Below, piece after piece: positions 1-8,235 of a stretch of DNA of 62,318 nucleotides. Below the pieces are notes generated by a model that was not told where the DNA came from, searched no databases, and worked only from the letters and a program-made list of their open reading frames with translations. Within the stretch, counting starts at the first letter, position 1, and each line of letters starts with the position of its first letter. The stretch comes from Planctomycetota bacterium. GTDB lineage: Bacteria > Planctomycetota > Planctomycetia > Pirellulales > UBA1268. The stretch lies in contig JABAAH010000004.1 in the NCBI GenBank assembly GCA_014238855.1, positions 1 to 62,318 of the forward strand, given 5' to 3'. Position numbers and translations under genes: made by a program.

Positions 1-1
1 C

Positions 2-238
2 GGGCACGTTGGCCAAGAAAAAACAGTCGATGTCGACATCACCGCGTCAGGTGGAGGGGCTTCTGGGCAGGCTGGTGCGTGTCGGCTTGGTATCGCTCGT
101 TCTCTTTTAAACTTCGATACTGAGTTAGCCGAACCGCTTCGTAAGGGTGGGTTCCTCACTCGTGATGGTCGAATGAAGGAGCGAAAGAAATACGGTCTAC
201 GCGGCGCACGTCGTGGCACGCAGTTTTCCAAGCGTTAA
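2..238 (+). CDS. rpsI: 30S ribosomal protein S9, C-terminal part (5' truncated by window edge)
   Basis: This is the last 78 codons of ribosomal protein S9, a small-subunit protein whose C-terminal tail reaches the decoding centre and contacts P-site tRNA. Visible family hallmarks are the [10 protein letters not shown] segment, the following LGIARSLL helix, the GFLTRDGR turn, and the very basic tail that ends in the invariant FSKR. The start lies outside the window; rplM normally precedes it but cannot be seen. No obvious hairpin terminator follows the stop. The identification is secure from the tail alone. Confidence 0.96.
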   Translation, partial: GHVGQEKTVDVDITASGGGASGQAGACRLGIARSLLNFDTELAEPLRKGGFLTRDGRMKERKKYGLRGARRGTQFSKR

Positions 239-437
239 ATTGAGAATAACTAGCAATAATACTGTATTTTTCCTGAGCGATACATTTGGTCGACTTGGTC
301 ACATTTCCCTTTGATATCAGCCGAAGCAATACTAGAGAGAGTTGCCCGGACTGAACAAAGATATTGTACGGCGAAGCAAAAAGAAATCTTTGCCCACATT
401 CTGGGCCTTCAGGCATTCACGACTGGGAAGGTTTGGT

Positions 438-1175
438 ATGAGATCATACATCGCTGGATTCAGTTTATATCTTTGCTCCACCATTTTTCTTTTGCCGCAG
501 TGCTGGGCGGCTGATGGTGTTTCCACGGTTCAGTCTCCGATTGATGTGAGCCGGAATATTCTTGATGCCGAGAAGGAAGGCCTTGTCGAGGTTAAATATA
601 TTCCTAACGACTCTCGTTCTGCCCAGATTGTTGTGGATAACAAAACCGATCAGCCACTGACTCTACGGCTGCCAAGCGCTTTTGTCGGTAGGCCTGTTCT
701 GGCTCAATTCGGTGGTGGTGGAGCTGGTGGCATGGGTGGCGGCATGGGCGGCGGCATGGGCGGCGGCGGCATGGGCGGCGGCATGTTTTCAGTTCCACCA
801 GAAAAAACAAAAGTCGTGAGAGTTGCCACAGTCTGTCTGGAGTATGGTAAGCGTGAACCATCACCTCGGATTCCCTATCAATTGGCTGCTCTCGAGACAT
901 TTTCAGAAGACCCCGCCCTAGCGGTCCTGCTGGAAGCGTTTGGTCGTGGTGAAATTCCACTCAAAGTTGCCCAGGCAGCTGCGTGGAATATTTCGAGCGG
1001 ATTATCATGGCAGAGACTTGCTGCTGAAGTTATTGATCGCCCGGGCGGTGTTCCTGACCAACAGTATTTTCACAAAGCAGAACTTTTTGCTGCACAGCAG
1101 GTCGTTAATAGGGTTCACAAGCAGGTGCTTGGTATGAATCAATCTTCTAAATATCAGTCTTCTGGTGAGCGCTGA
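438..1175 (+). CDS. Secreted glycine-rich protein of unknown function (planctomycete type)
   Basis: A 245-residue exported protein. The ATG at 438 is chosen because GGGAAGG (425-431) sits 6 bases upstream and a signal peptide follows at once: a basic N-terminus, a hydrophobic core and an AxA-like end near residue 25 (CWAADG). An upstream in-frame start at 342 would place about 32 unrelated residues in front. Residues about 92-117 form a low-complexity Gly/Met tract built from GGMG units. After it comes a conserved-looking region with a CLEYGKREPSPR stretch and a helical C-terminus. Similar secreted proteins with a GGGM tract before a 'VPPEK' segment are, from memory, common in planctomycetes and have no assigned role. 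I cannot name a function. Confidence 0.75.
   Translation: MRSYIAGFSLYLCSTIFLLPQCWAADGVSTVQSPIDVSRNILDAEKEGLVEVKYIPNDSRSAQIVVDNKTDQPLTLRLPSAFVGRPVLAQFGGGGAGGMGGGMGGGMGGGGMGGGMFSVPPEKTKVVRVATVCLEYGKREPSPRIPYQLAALETFSEDPALAVLLEAFGRGEIPLKVAQAAAWNISSGLSWQRLAAEVIDRPGGVPDQQYFHKAELFAAQQVVNRVHKQVLGMNQSSKYQSSGER
711..786 (+). repeat. Imperfect GGMG-coding tandem repeat
   Basis: About six imperfect units of the type GGCATGGGCGGC encode the Gly/Met tract of the secreted protein at 438. The tract stays in frame, and copy number in such tracts often varies by slippage. Confidence 0.8.
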
Positions 1176-1179
1176 AGAA

Positions 1180-1400
1180 CAGGTTCCCGCGGCCGTATCG
1201 CCTGCCTTGTTAAGGGTTTCGCGATATTGCAGCTTGATTGCTGCAATATCGACCTTGAGCTTGTCGCCGTCGGTTGACCAGGTTGCCTTAAAACCTTTTC
1301 GCCCTTCCGTGACGCTGTCAAAGTAGGCCTGCGTTTCGCCCCCCCGGTCTTTGCACCAAGTTGAGTAGAAGGTTTGGGGTTGGTAATGCATCTTTTGCTT
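1180..1400 (-). pseudogene. Fragment resembling the N-terminal region of a planctomycete alpha/beta hydrolase
   Basis: An open stretch on the minus strand contains residues such as GDKLKVDIAAIKLQY and YRETLNKAGDTAAGT. These resemble the small beta-rich N-terminal domain (consensus roughly 'gdkl.f.v....g.yeGtLn.dGt.i.GtW') that precedes the hydrolase core in some planctomycete serine hydrolases. The expected Trp after the GT is a Cys here, and the reading frame then runs into unrelated sequence over the end of the neighbouring gene. No start, signal peptide or catalytic core is attached. It lies just downstream of the broken esterase at 1415-2511 on the same strand. The assignment is by pattern memory and is tentative. 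Confidence 0.4.
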
Positions 1401-1414
1401 ACCAAAGAGAATGC

Positions 1415-2511
1415 CTACCTCAAATACTCCCGAAACCACGTCAATTCCATCGCGTCAATCTCATTTTTACTGGGCTTGATCTCCGCGCCCTCCAGAGTTG
1501 GGCGATAGCCGTGTCCCGCGTTGGCGACCGATACGAGCTTCGTCACGGCGCCCGCCTTTTTCAAAGCCGCGTAAAGCAACTCGGATTGATTGAAAATTAC
1601 CCCCATGTCTTTGCGGCCGTGGACAAGCAGTATTGGCGGATCATCCTTGTCTACATTCGTGATCGGATTCGCGCGACGCACCTGTTCCTTGATTCCCGTG
1701 ATCTTGCCTCCGAGAAAACGCGACTCGGCTGACGTTGGCCCTGAATGATTCCCGCCCATCTTTAAAAAATCGGTTGGGCCAAAGTGAGCGACCACCGCCT
1801 GCACCTCACTCGAAAATTCGAAAGTCACCTCTTTCCCAAGGTACTTGCGGAGTGAAGTATTGGTCGGCATGCCGCCAAAGCCTTCGAGGTAGGGATCGCC
1901 ACCCGACGTCCCCAGAATCGCCGCCAGATGCCTGCCGGTAGAGGTGCCCCAAACGCCGATGTGGTCTGCGTCGATCTGGTATTTTCCGCGTTGGCTCGCA
2001 GCCGTCGGATCGCCGCTTTGCAATCCTGCACGGCTGCTGGGAAAGGGGCCACACCGCTCAGTCGATAGTTAATCGACACGCCAATAAATCCCGCCTCCGC
2101 GTAACGTACCGCGTGATGCGCGCTTTTCGACCTACCCCAAAACCCGCCGCCGTGAATGTGTACCACAGCCGGTACCGGTTTGGTTAATCGCTTCGGTTCG
2201 GCGATATCCAACGCCACTTCATAGTCGCCCGCGATTAGATAAACAATGTCTTTCTCAAGTGTCACGTGATCGGAAATGACCAGCGGTTGTGCCACTGCGG
2301 CCGGGCGGGCATTCCCCAGCTTGGATTCGCGGAACTGTTGGATCTCCTCCGTGGTCAGTGTGCCGTCCTTATCCGTGTCCGCTTCAGGAAAACGTTTGAG
2401 TATTCGCGCCAGTTGCTCTTTGGAGGGCTGTTGCGCTTACGCACTGGAGAAGGGCGCCGTCGCCAGCAGAGCGAGGATCACGAAGCGCAGGATGGGGTGT
2501 TGTTTGTTCAT
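1415..2511 (-). pseudogene. Broken secreted EF-hand esterase/lipase (BD-FAE type): in-frame stop plus frameshift
   Basis: Read from an ATG at 2511, the frame gives a 24-residue signal peptide (MNKQHPILRF... ending FSSA), then a TAA at 2439-2437. The same frame continues with an EF-hand-like loop (DTDKDGTLT) and the start of an alpha/beta hydrolase, including the oxyanion segment HIHGGGFWG and residues GVSINYRL. At 1982-1985 the frame must shift: one extra A in the AAAA run (minus strand) would join NAE to KYQIDADHIGVWGTS. The second part carries the nucleophile elbow GTSTG, an ILLVHGRKD acid-residue segment and a catalytic His (AGHGY). The elbow is followed by Arg where family members usually have Gly. 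The intact gene would be a secreted ester-cleaving enzyme. Two independent lesions make a pseudogene most likely; sequencing error is the alternative. Confidence 0.85.
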
Positions 2512-3108
2512 GGCTTACGATTCCCTTGATCTGATATTTCCTACATACAACCGCTCGCACCCAACGCGAGCAGATTGTTTTTTTCCATATCCGTCCCGCC
2601 CTGCGCGACTTCTTTGCGCCCACGGCGATCAAACATTTGGTTTTGTTTTCACTCCGTGGTTTTCGGCAGCTTAAACCCTAGTATCCAATCCACCAACTCC
2701 ACCGTAATACTAAACATTCCTTCGCCTCCCTTTTTATGCCCCCCTTCAAACACCGTACATTTTACATTCACATTCCCCGCCGCCTTCAATCGCTCCACCA
2801 TCTTTCTCATTCCAGTTGCACTCCCCCCATCATTGCTGCCCGCCATCCCCCAAGTCGGCAGCCTCGCACCAGAGGCTTTCTCTCAAAGCCATATTTCCAA
2901 AGCAATATTTCTTGCGAAAAGTACGACGTCATCCCTACATTTATGGGAGACAGATCGTGTGCTCATGGTAGAAAATACCTATGAACACCGCTTGCCCCTC
3001 AACAAACAAGCAGTTTTGGGTTACAAGAGTAGGTGAAGTGGGGTTACTCAGAGCACTCTGGATCCGTCAAAGAATCATTGCTGACAATTGAATGGAGATG
3101 TGGCTGAT
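2512..3108. other. Gene-poor stretch with one hydrolase remnant
   Basis: Apart from the C-terminal hydrolase remnant at 2649-2868, no reading frame here looks coding on either strand. The stretch from about 2880 to 3085 leads to the start of the ABC ATPase and shows no convincing hairpin or promoter that I can defend. Confidence 0.5.
2649..2868 (-). pseudogene. C-terminal remnant of an esterase/phospholipase-type hydrolase
   Basis: The minus strand encodes about 72 residues, LPTWGMAGSNDGG through to a normal stop. The pattern is that of the end of a carboxylesterase/PHB-depolymerase-like hydrolase: the 'LPvW.fhG..D' strand with the acid residue, then MVERLKAAG with NVNVKCTVFEGG, a GGH that would hold the catalytic His, and the final VDWILGFK helix. 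A stop precedes it in frame, and there is no N-terminal part nearby. Together with the fragments at 1180-1400 and 1415-2511 it makes a decayed hydrolase cluster on one strand. Confidence 0.55.
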
Positions 3109-4032
3109 ATGGTAAAGCAGGCAGAAAAGCAGGCCGAAAAGCAGGCAGTACAGTCAACGGAAGTGGTCGTAGAGGCTCGGAATCTTTCGAAGACGTATCG
3201 CGACTTCTGGGGACGGAGTAAGAAAGTTGCACTGAAGCCTCTCGATCTTGAGATTCGCCAGGGTGAAATATTTGGCTTGCTCGGACCGAATGGTTCCGGG
3301 AAGACAACAACGATGAAACTTTTGCTGGGTCTTATATTTCCCACGTCTGGAGAGGCCGTCATTTTTGGTAAAGACGCAACAGACGTTTCGAAGAATGACC
3401 GTATCGGATACCTCCCTGAAGAATCCTATCTTTATAAATTTCTTGACGCTGAAGAAACATTGGACTTCTACGGCCGGCTGTTTGATATGCCGCCAGATGA
3501 ACGAAAACGTCGAGCAGATGCCCTTATCGAAATGGTTGGGCTCGGGCGTGACAAGAAAAGACAATTGCGTGAGTATTCAAAGGGTATGACTCGGCGCATC
3601 GGCGTTGCTCAAGCACTCATCAACGATCCAGACCTGGTTCTTCTTGATGAGCCAACAAGCGGACTAGATCCGATCGGTACGCGTGAAATGAAGGATCTGA
3701 TCATCGACCTGAAAGAGCGAGGCAAGACAGTCATTATGTGTTCACATCTTCTGGCAGATGTTGAAGATGTTTGTGACCGAATTGCTGTTTTGCATCAGGG
3801 AGAACTTAAAGAACTTGGCCGTGTGGATGAACTCCTCAAAGTAACAGATATTACCCAAATCAGATCAACCGGTCTTCCCGCAGAGGCCCATGACGAAATA
3901 CGAGCTGTTATTGAGCGTCATGGTGGTACTGAGGTTGAGATCGGTAGTCCAAAAACAACGCTCGAGGATCTATTCCTGGAGATTGTTCAGGATACTGAGT
4001 CGAGGCCAGGTCGGAGGGCACGCAAGGAGTAA
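3109..4032 (+). CDS. ABC transporter ATP-binding protein
   Basis: The ATPase of an ABC-2 type transporter, 307 residues. In order it shows Walker A ([10 protein letters not shown]), a Q-loop region (GYLPEESYL), the signature [10 protein letters not shown], Walker B ([13 protein letters not shown]) and the H-loop (CSHLL), plus a C-terminal extension of about 80 residues. ATG 3109 is preferred over a TTG at 3088 because GGAG at 3094-3097 lies upstream at a workable, slightly long, distance. The N-terminus contains a short repeat of EKQA. It is followed, after a 138-base gap, by the permease at 4171, so the two probably form one export or envelope-remodelling system. The substrate is unknown. 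Confidence 0.93.
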   Translation: MVKQAEKQAEKQAVQSTEVVVEARNLSKTYRDFWGRSKKVALKPLDLEIRQGEIFGLLGPNGSGKTTTMKLLLGLIFPTSGEAVIFGKDATDVSKNDRIGYLPEESYLYKFLDAEETLDFYGRLFDMPPDERKRRADALIEMVGLGRDKKRQLREYSKGMTRRIGVAQALINDPDLVLLDEPTSGLDPIGTREMKDLIIDLKERGKTVIMCSHLLADVEDVCDRIAVLHQGELKELGRVDELLKVTDITQIRSTGLPAEAHDEIRAVIERHGGTEVEIGSPKTTLEDLFLEIVQDTESRPGRRARKE

Positions 4033-4170
4033 TGGTTTGGAGTGGCAGGCCTACTCACGATGCACAAGTATGTGCGTCGGAGTCGTTTCGGGCAACAAAC
4101 AACGCCACCATGTGACGATCGTAATCTATAAGCAACTTTTTACCTGATTTACAAATAAGCGATAAAATCG

Positions 4171-6000
4171 ATGGTTCTCGAACAGGAAATACCAGCATTT
4201 CTTACTTGGGTTGGCCCGGCACTTGCGTCGTATGCGCTGATTGCTTTTTTAGTGGCGGTCTTCGCATCTTTGTTGGCGTGGGTATCACTTTCCGCAGTTT
4301 CCGGTCCACTGGCGGCCGGGGATCGGGTATATCGTGGTGTGTTGGCGGGTGTGACGGATCTTCTTGGCATGTCGACGCGACGTGTTTGGGCTTTAGCGCG
4401 TCTGGCAATCCAAGAGTCGCTTCGCCGAAACGTCCTGATTGTCCTTGGTCTTTTCGCAGTAATTGTTTTGTTTGCGGGGTGGTTCTTAGATCCGCAAAGC
4501 GTAAACCCAGGAAAGCTTTATCTAGGCTTTATTCTCTCAGCAACAAATCTATTGGTGTGTCTTGTAGTGCTGGTGCTTTCTGTTTTTAGTCTTCCTGCCG
4601 ATGTTAAGGCGAAAGCGATCCAGACGGTGACCACCAAGCCGGTTCGTACTGGTGAAATCGTGTTTGGGCGAATTCTTGGGTTTTCTATTGTCGGAACAGT
4701 ACTACTTATAATCATGGGAGGCATCGGATGGGGCTTTGTCGTACGCAGCGTCAGTCATCGCCATCAAGTGTCTGGAGCAGATCTTCTCGAGAATCTGCTT
4801 GAGGATGGCCGCGTGACGGGCTCAGAGGGCCGTACAAGCCTGGATCGTGGGCATCGGCATCGGGTGGAACTGGACGCCAATGGTAATGGTGCAACAGATA
4901 CGACCCGAGGCCATAGGCACATTATTCGACGGATAAGCGGTGCTGGTGAAACTGCTCGTTATGAAGTTGGGCCTGTTGAAGGAATGCTTGAAGCGCGAAG
5001 ACCTTTGCGGGGTACGTTACGGTTCCTTGACCGTGAAGGACGCCCTAGTGATAAGGGAATAAGCGTTGGCGCAGAATGGTCCTACCGCCAATATATTGAG
5101 GGCGGGTCTCTCGCAGCTGCAATTTGGACATTTGATGGAATTGCAGCATCAGAGTTTCCACAAGGCTTACCGCTTGAAATGATTGTGAGAGTGTTTCGCA
5201 CATACAAAGGCGATATCGAGAAGGGTATTGCTGGAAGCGTTCGAGTACGGAATCCTTCGAGTGGGTTGCAGAGCGACCCTATCTATTTCACAGCAAAAGA
5301 GTTCACCATTGACTCCCTCCTGATCCCTAGAACATTGGTAGCAACTTCGGCAGACGGAGGAACGCGAAACGTTGATTTGTTTGGCGACATTGTTTCTGAC
5401 GGGAGAGTCGAAGTAGTGCTGCAATGCCTTGAGCCAGCACAGTATTATGGCGTCGCTCAAGCTGATTTCTATCTCCGCAGTGGCAATGGTTCGTTTGTTC
5501 TGAACTATGCAAAAAGTTGCTTAGGGATTTGGTTTGCAATGCTGCTGGTTGCAGCAATCGGCGTTATGTTCAGTACGTTTTTGGCTGGGCCTGTTGCCTT
5601 GCTGGCAACATTGTCGGTTATTATGGTCGGTCAATTCCGTGGTTTTATCGAGGGGCTTTTTGATGCTCAATTGACGGGCAATAACTTTGATGTGCCGGGA
5701 GGTGGCCCCATAGAATCACTGTACAGGATTGTTACTCAGGCAAGCATAGTGGTTGAACTAGAGCAAACGCCCTTTGTGGCAGCAATGAAAACTGTGGATA
5801 CGTTTCTGCTCGCGCCAATGCGGCTTGCTGCATACTTATTTCCATCTCTATCGGAATTAGGGACGAGTGATTTCGTGGCGAGCGGCTTTGACATTCCTTT
5901 GAATTTGATTGGTCAGCACGCTTTCGAAACACTGGGTTATCTTGTGGCATTTTTTATTGCAGGGGCATTCAGCCTCAAAGCTCGTGAGGTGGCATCATGA
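4171..6000 (+). CDS. ABC-2 type permease with large extracytoplasmic domain and paired GHRH motifs
   Basis: A 609-residue membrane protein. Hydrophobic segments lie near residues 15-45, 85-105, 118-142 and 167-190, then a soluble domain from about 191 to 450, then further membrane segments to the C-terminus. The soluble part begins with SHRH (195-198). It continues with GHRH at 227-230 and GHRH at 247-250, separated by a loop DANGNGATD that looks like an EF-hand/dockerin calcium loop. This arrangement could bind a metal; that is inference. The gene follows the ATPase at 3109, and its stop overlaps the next start by four bases (ATGA at 5997), so the three are likely co-translated. Substrate and direction are unknown, though ABC-2 permeases usually export. 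Confidence 0.88.
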   Translation: MVLEQEIPAFLTWVGPALASYALIAFLVAVFASLLAWVSLSAVSGPLAAGDRVYRGVLAGVTDLLGMSTRRVWALARLAIQESLRRNVLIVLGLFAVIVLFAGWFLDPQSVNPGKLYLGFILSATNLLVCLVVLVLSVFSLPADVKAKAIQTVTTKPVRTGEIVFGRILGFSIVGTVLLIIMGGIGWGFVVRSVSHRHQVSGADLLENLLEDGRVTGSEGRTSLDRGHRHRVELDANGNGATDTTRGHRHIIRRISGAGETARYEVGPVEGMLEARRPLRGTLRFLDREGRPSDKGISVGAEWSYRQYIEGGSLAAAIWTFDGIAASEFPQGLPLEMIVRVFRTYKGDIEKGIAGSVRVRNPSSGLQSDPIYFTAKEFTIDSLLIPRTLVATSADGGTRNVDLFGDIVSDGRVEVVLQCLEPAQYYGVAQADFYLRSGNGSFVLNYAKSCLGIWFAMLLVAAIGVMFSTFLAGPVALLATLSVIMVGQFRGFIEGLFDAQLTGNNFDVPGGGPIESLYRIVTQASIVVELEQTPFVAAMKTVDTFLLAPMRLAAYLFPSLSELGTSDFVASGFDIPLNLIGQHAFETLGYLVAFFIAGAFSLKAREVAS

Positions 6001-7538
6001 CTTCAAGAAGTAGTGGTATTTCCACGCAGTCAAATCATCAAGATAAAAGTGCTTGGCTCGGATTACGGCCTGAAACGCTCGTAACTCTTGTGCTTATTGC
6101 AGTTCTTCTAGTTCCGCTCTCTGGGCTAAGTCAGCCGAGAGATTCATCCTCTCCGGGTGGTTATCTAGCAAGATTAAGAACAGAGGCGCAACTATCGCAG
6201 GCTGATCTCGGTGAAATTGATCCGACCAGTGAAACGATGCGTTTAGCAACGCTTGGTCTGAAGAATATTGCAGTGACACTGCTCTGGGATCGAGCGAACT
6301 TTTATAAGAAAGTGGAAGACTGGACAAATCTTTCTGCTGTTTTGGAGCAAATGACAAAGCTTCAGCCAAATTTCTACTCAGTCTGGGATTTTCAAGCTCA
6401 TAATCTCTCGTACAACATTTCGGTTCAATTTGATGATTACCATGACCGTTATTCCTGGGTAATGAAAGGCATTGAGTTTTTGAGACAGGGGGTTTTCTTT
6501 AATACACGTGAGCCGCGGCTACTTGGGCGAATGGGGTGGTTCATCGGTCAGAAAATTGGTCGTGCGGACGAGAAGGTTCAGTTCCGTCGGCTTTTCAAGG
6601 CAGATGATGACTTCCACGAGAGAGATCGCCCCGGCAGAACTCTTATCGAACGTGACAACTGGTTGGTTGGACGTGAGAAGTATCTTGCTGCTCAAAAACT
6701 TGTTGATTCAGGTGCACCACTTAAAACAACACCGTTGATCTTTCATTCAGAGCCGATGATGACAGCTATCAATTACGCAAGAGCGCTTGAATCAGATGGT
6801 GTGTTTGACGATAAAGCTCGTGATGGTTGGGAATTGGCAACTGAGGAAATGCGAAGGTTCGCTGTCAGGCAGATTCCTACAAGTTGGGATGTGCCGATTC
6901 GGCTGGGCTTAAGGGAGACTGAGTTGGCTCGAGCAGAACGCTTGGCAAAACAGCTGGAAGAGCTGCTCCCCGGGAAATTTTCCGAAATGGAAAATGATCG
7001 AGAGAGTGCTTTAAGTGAGAGTCAGAAGGCGGCCTTGCAAGTGCCTCCTCTCAACCGAACAGAAGAGGAGCAACAGCTGGTTGCTGATGCGAAACGGGAA
7101 ATGAATGTTACATGGAGCATCGTTGCCCAGAGTGCACCTCAGGAGATTCGTGCCAAGGCAAAACGTCTCGCTGAGGAGCATGTAGAGGCTGCTGAAACTG
7201 CTGACATTATCAATCGTTATCGGGATATCGTGAATTTTGATTACTGGCGCGCCACGTGCGAGATGAGTGTCACAGACTTGGCATTGCAGGCCCGTGAGGC
7301 AACCTGGCGTGCTGAAAAGGATTATGAAGAAGCGCGTCTACAGCCGGCGAAGCAGGCGTTTGAGGAGGCGTTTAAAGCATGGCGTAAAGTACTCGATGAC
7401 TCAGAAGTACTTCGTGAGGATGCGATGACCCAGGAAGATATCGTCGAGATCATCGATATCTATCGTGAGTTACTTGAGCAGTTAGATGAGCCATTTCCGC
7501 AGCCCTTTATTCTCGATGATGTACTGAACAAAACATAA
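5997..7538 (+). CDS. Membrane-anchored protein of unknown function coupled to the ABC transporter
   Basis: A 513-residue protein with one N-terminal membrane segment (about residues 29-46) and a long, mostly helical, charged remainder. Its start overlaps the permease stop (ATGA), so translation is coupled and a role as accessory subunit is likely. The sequence between about 75 and 135 (LGLKNIAVTLLWDRANFYKK, then LEQMTKLQPNFYSVWDFQ) has the spacing of TPR-like helical pairs. The C-terminal third is rich in Glu, Arg and Ala and probably coiled. I recognise no named domain and no catalytic motif. Its most natural job is an extracytoplasmic scaffold for the transporter. Confidence 0.8.
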   Translation: MTSRSSGISTQSNHQDKSAWLGLRPETLVTLVLIAVLLVPLSGLSQPRDSSSPGGYLARLRTEAQLSQADLGEIDPTSETMRLATLGLKNIAVTLLWDRANFYKKVEDWTNLSAVLEQMTKLQPNFYSVWDFQAHNLSYNISVQFDDYHDRYSWVMKGIEFLRQGVFFNTREPRLLGRMGWFIGQKIGRADEKVQFRRLFKADDDFHERDRPGRTLIERDNWLVGREKYLAAQKLVDSGAPLKTTPLIFHSEPMMTAINYARALESDGVFDDKARDGWELATEEMRRFAVRQIPTSWDVPIRLGLRETELARAERLAKQLEELLPGKFSEMENDRESALSESQKAALQVPPLNRTEEEQQLVADAKREMNVTWSIVAQSAPQEIRAKAKRLAEEHVEAAETADIINRYRDIVNFDYWRATCEMSVTDLALQAREATWRAEKDYEEARLQPAKQAFEEAFKAWRKVLDDSEVLREDAMTQEDIVEIIDIYRELLEQLDEPFPQPFILDDVLNKT

Positions 7539-8235
7539 ATACGTTTGGATTTGTAAGCGACGCAGTGACGTTTTATATTCATGCTGTCGCCGTTCGAAAG
7601 TTTGACTCATGGAGAGTCTGGGATGTACAAACGGCTGACGAAGCGGCTTATGGTGTAAGCAGTTTTTATGAAACGCTAAAACTGTTCTCTGTTTCGTTTC
7701 TCTACCGATGAATCGATCCGTTACATCCGATGTTGAAGCCTTGGAAGGCTACTGTTGCCCCCAGTTGCATCAGGAAGCTCGGCCAGGGAAAACACCCCGC
7801 CAGAATGCTACGTTTAGGCAGGCAGAGATTCCGGTCTTTGGCAGGCTGTCGAAATATGGCAAGGGCTTTAATGGAACACCGGCGTGTCTATAAAGCATGG
7901 CATTGCCGAGATCGGTGCCGACGCAGCAATTCACGGAATAGTCTTTGATGTCAAGGAGATCCGTTCAACGCAAAGCCCAAGATTATAAGTAGTTCATGTC
8001 TCCTTCTCGCATGGTGCACACCATAGCAAAAACACGACGACCATTCCGCGATCAGTCTTCATTGGTTTGAAACTTTTCTTGCGAGAGACAAAGTTTTTTC
8101 AGTCCTTCGGATTGCTGGTAAGATAGCATTAGAATTGATTCGTTAGTCGTCTTCATTCGACGGTCCTTCGGCGTCAAACGACAGGGTTCAATTCGTTGCG
8201 TTTAAGGCTTGTCTAATTCACAACGCGAGAGAAAC
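7539..8235. other. Long gap without a convincing gene (purF upstream region)
   Basis: Nearly 700 bases, unusual in this compact window. Short frames of 61 and 72 codons at 7708 and 7730 overlap each other, lack ribosome sites and have random-looking composition. A third frame ending near 7987 reads GIAEIGADAAIHGIVFDVKE, which looks more protein-like and could be a gene remnant, but has no start. I saw no tRNA, SRP RNA, RNase P RNA or tmRNA signature. The 8146-8182 segment can fold into nested hairpins. Confidence 0.5.
8146..8182 (+). promoter_or_regulatory. Possible structured leader upstream of purF
   Basis: GTCGT (8146-8150) can pair with ACGAC (8178-8182). Inside, CGTC (8148-8151) can pair with GACG (8159-8162), or that same GACG can pair with CGTC (8172-8175), so two folds compete. 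This sits 54 bases before the purF start. Stems are only 4-5 bp, so it may be chance. Confidence 0.25.

Noticed and set aside
4033-4170. A 23-codon frame (start 4059) between ABC ATPase and permease
   Set aside because: It has no ribosome site or recognisable features; it is likely just spacer.
7708-7948. Two overlapping short frames before purF as small genes
   Set aside because: Composition looks random, there is no ribosome site, and the two overlap in different frames.
8209-8235. A nine-residue propeptide on PurF from a TTG start
   Set aside because: Some PurF enzymes have a propeptide, but here the AAGG motif is one base from the TTG, while the ATG at 8236 has GAGAG nearby and puts Cys second.
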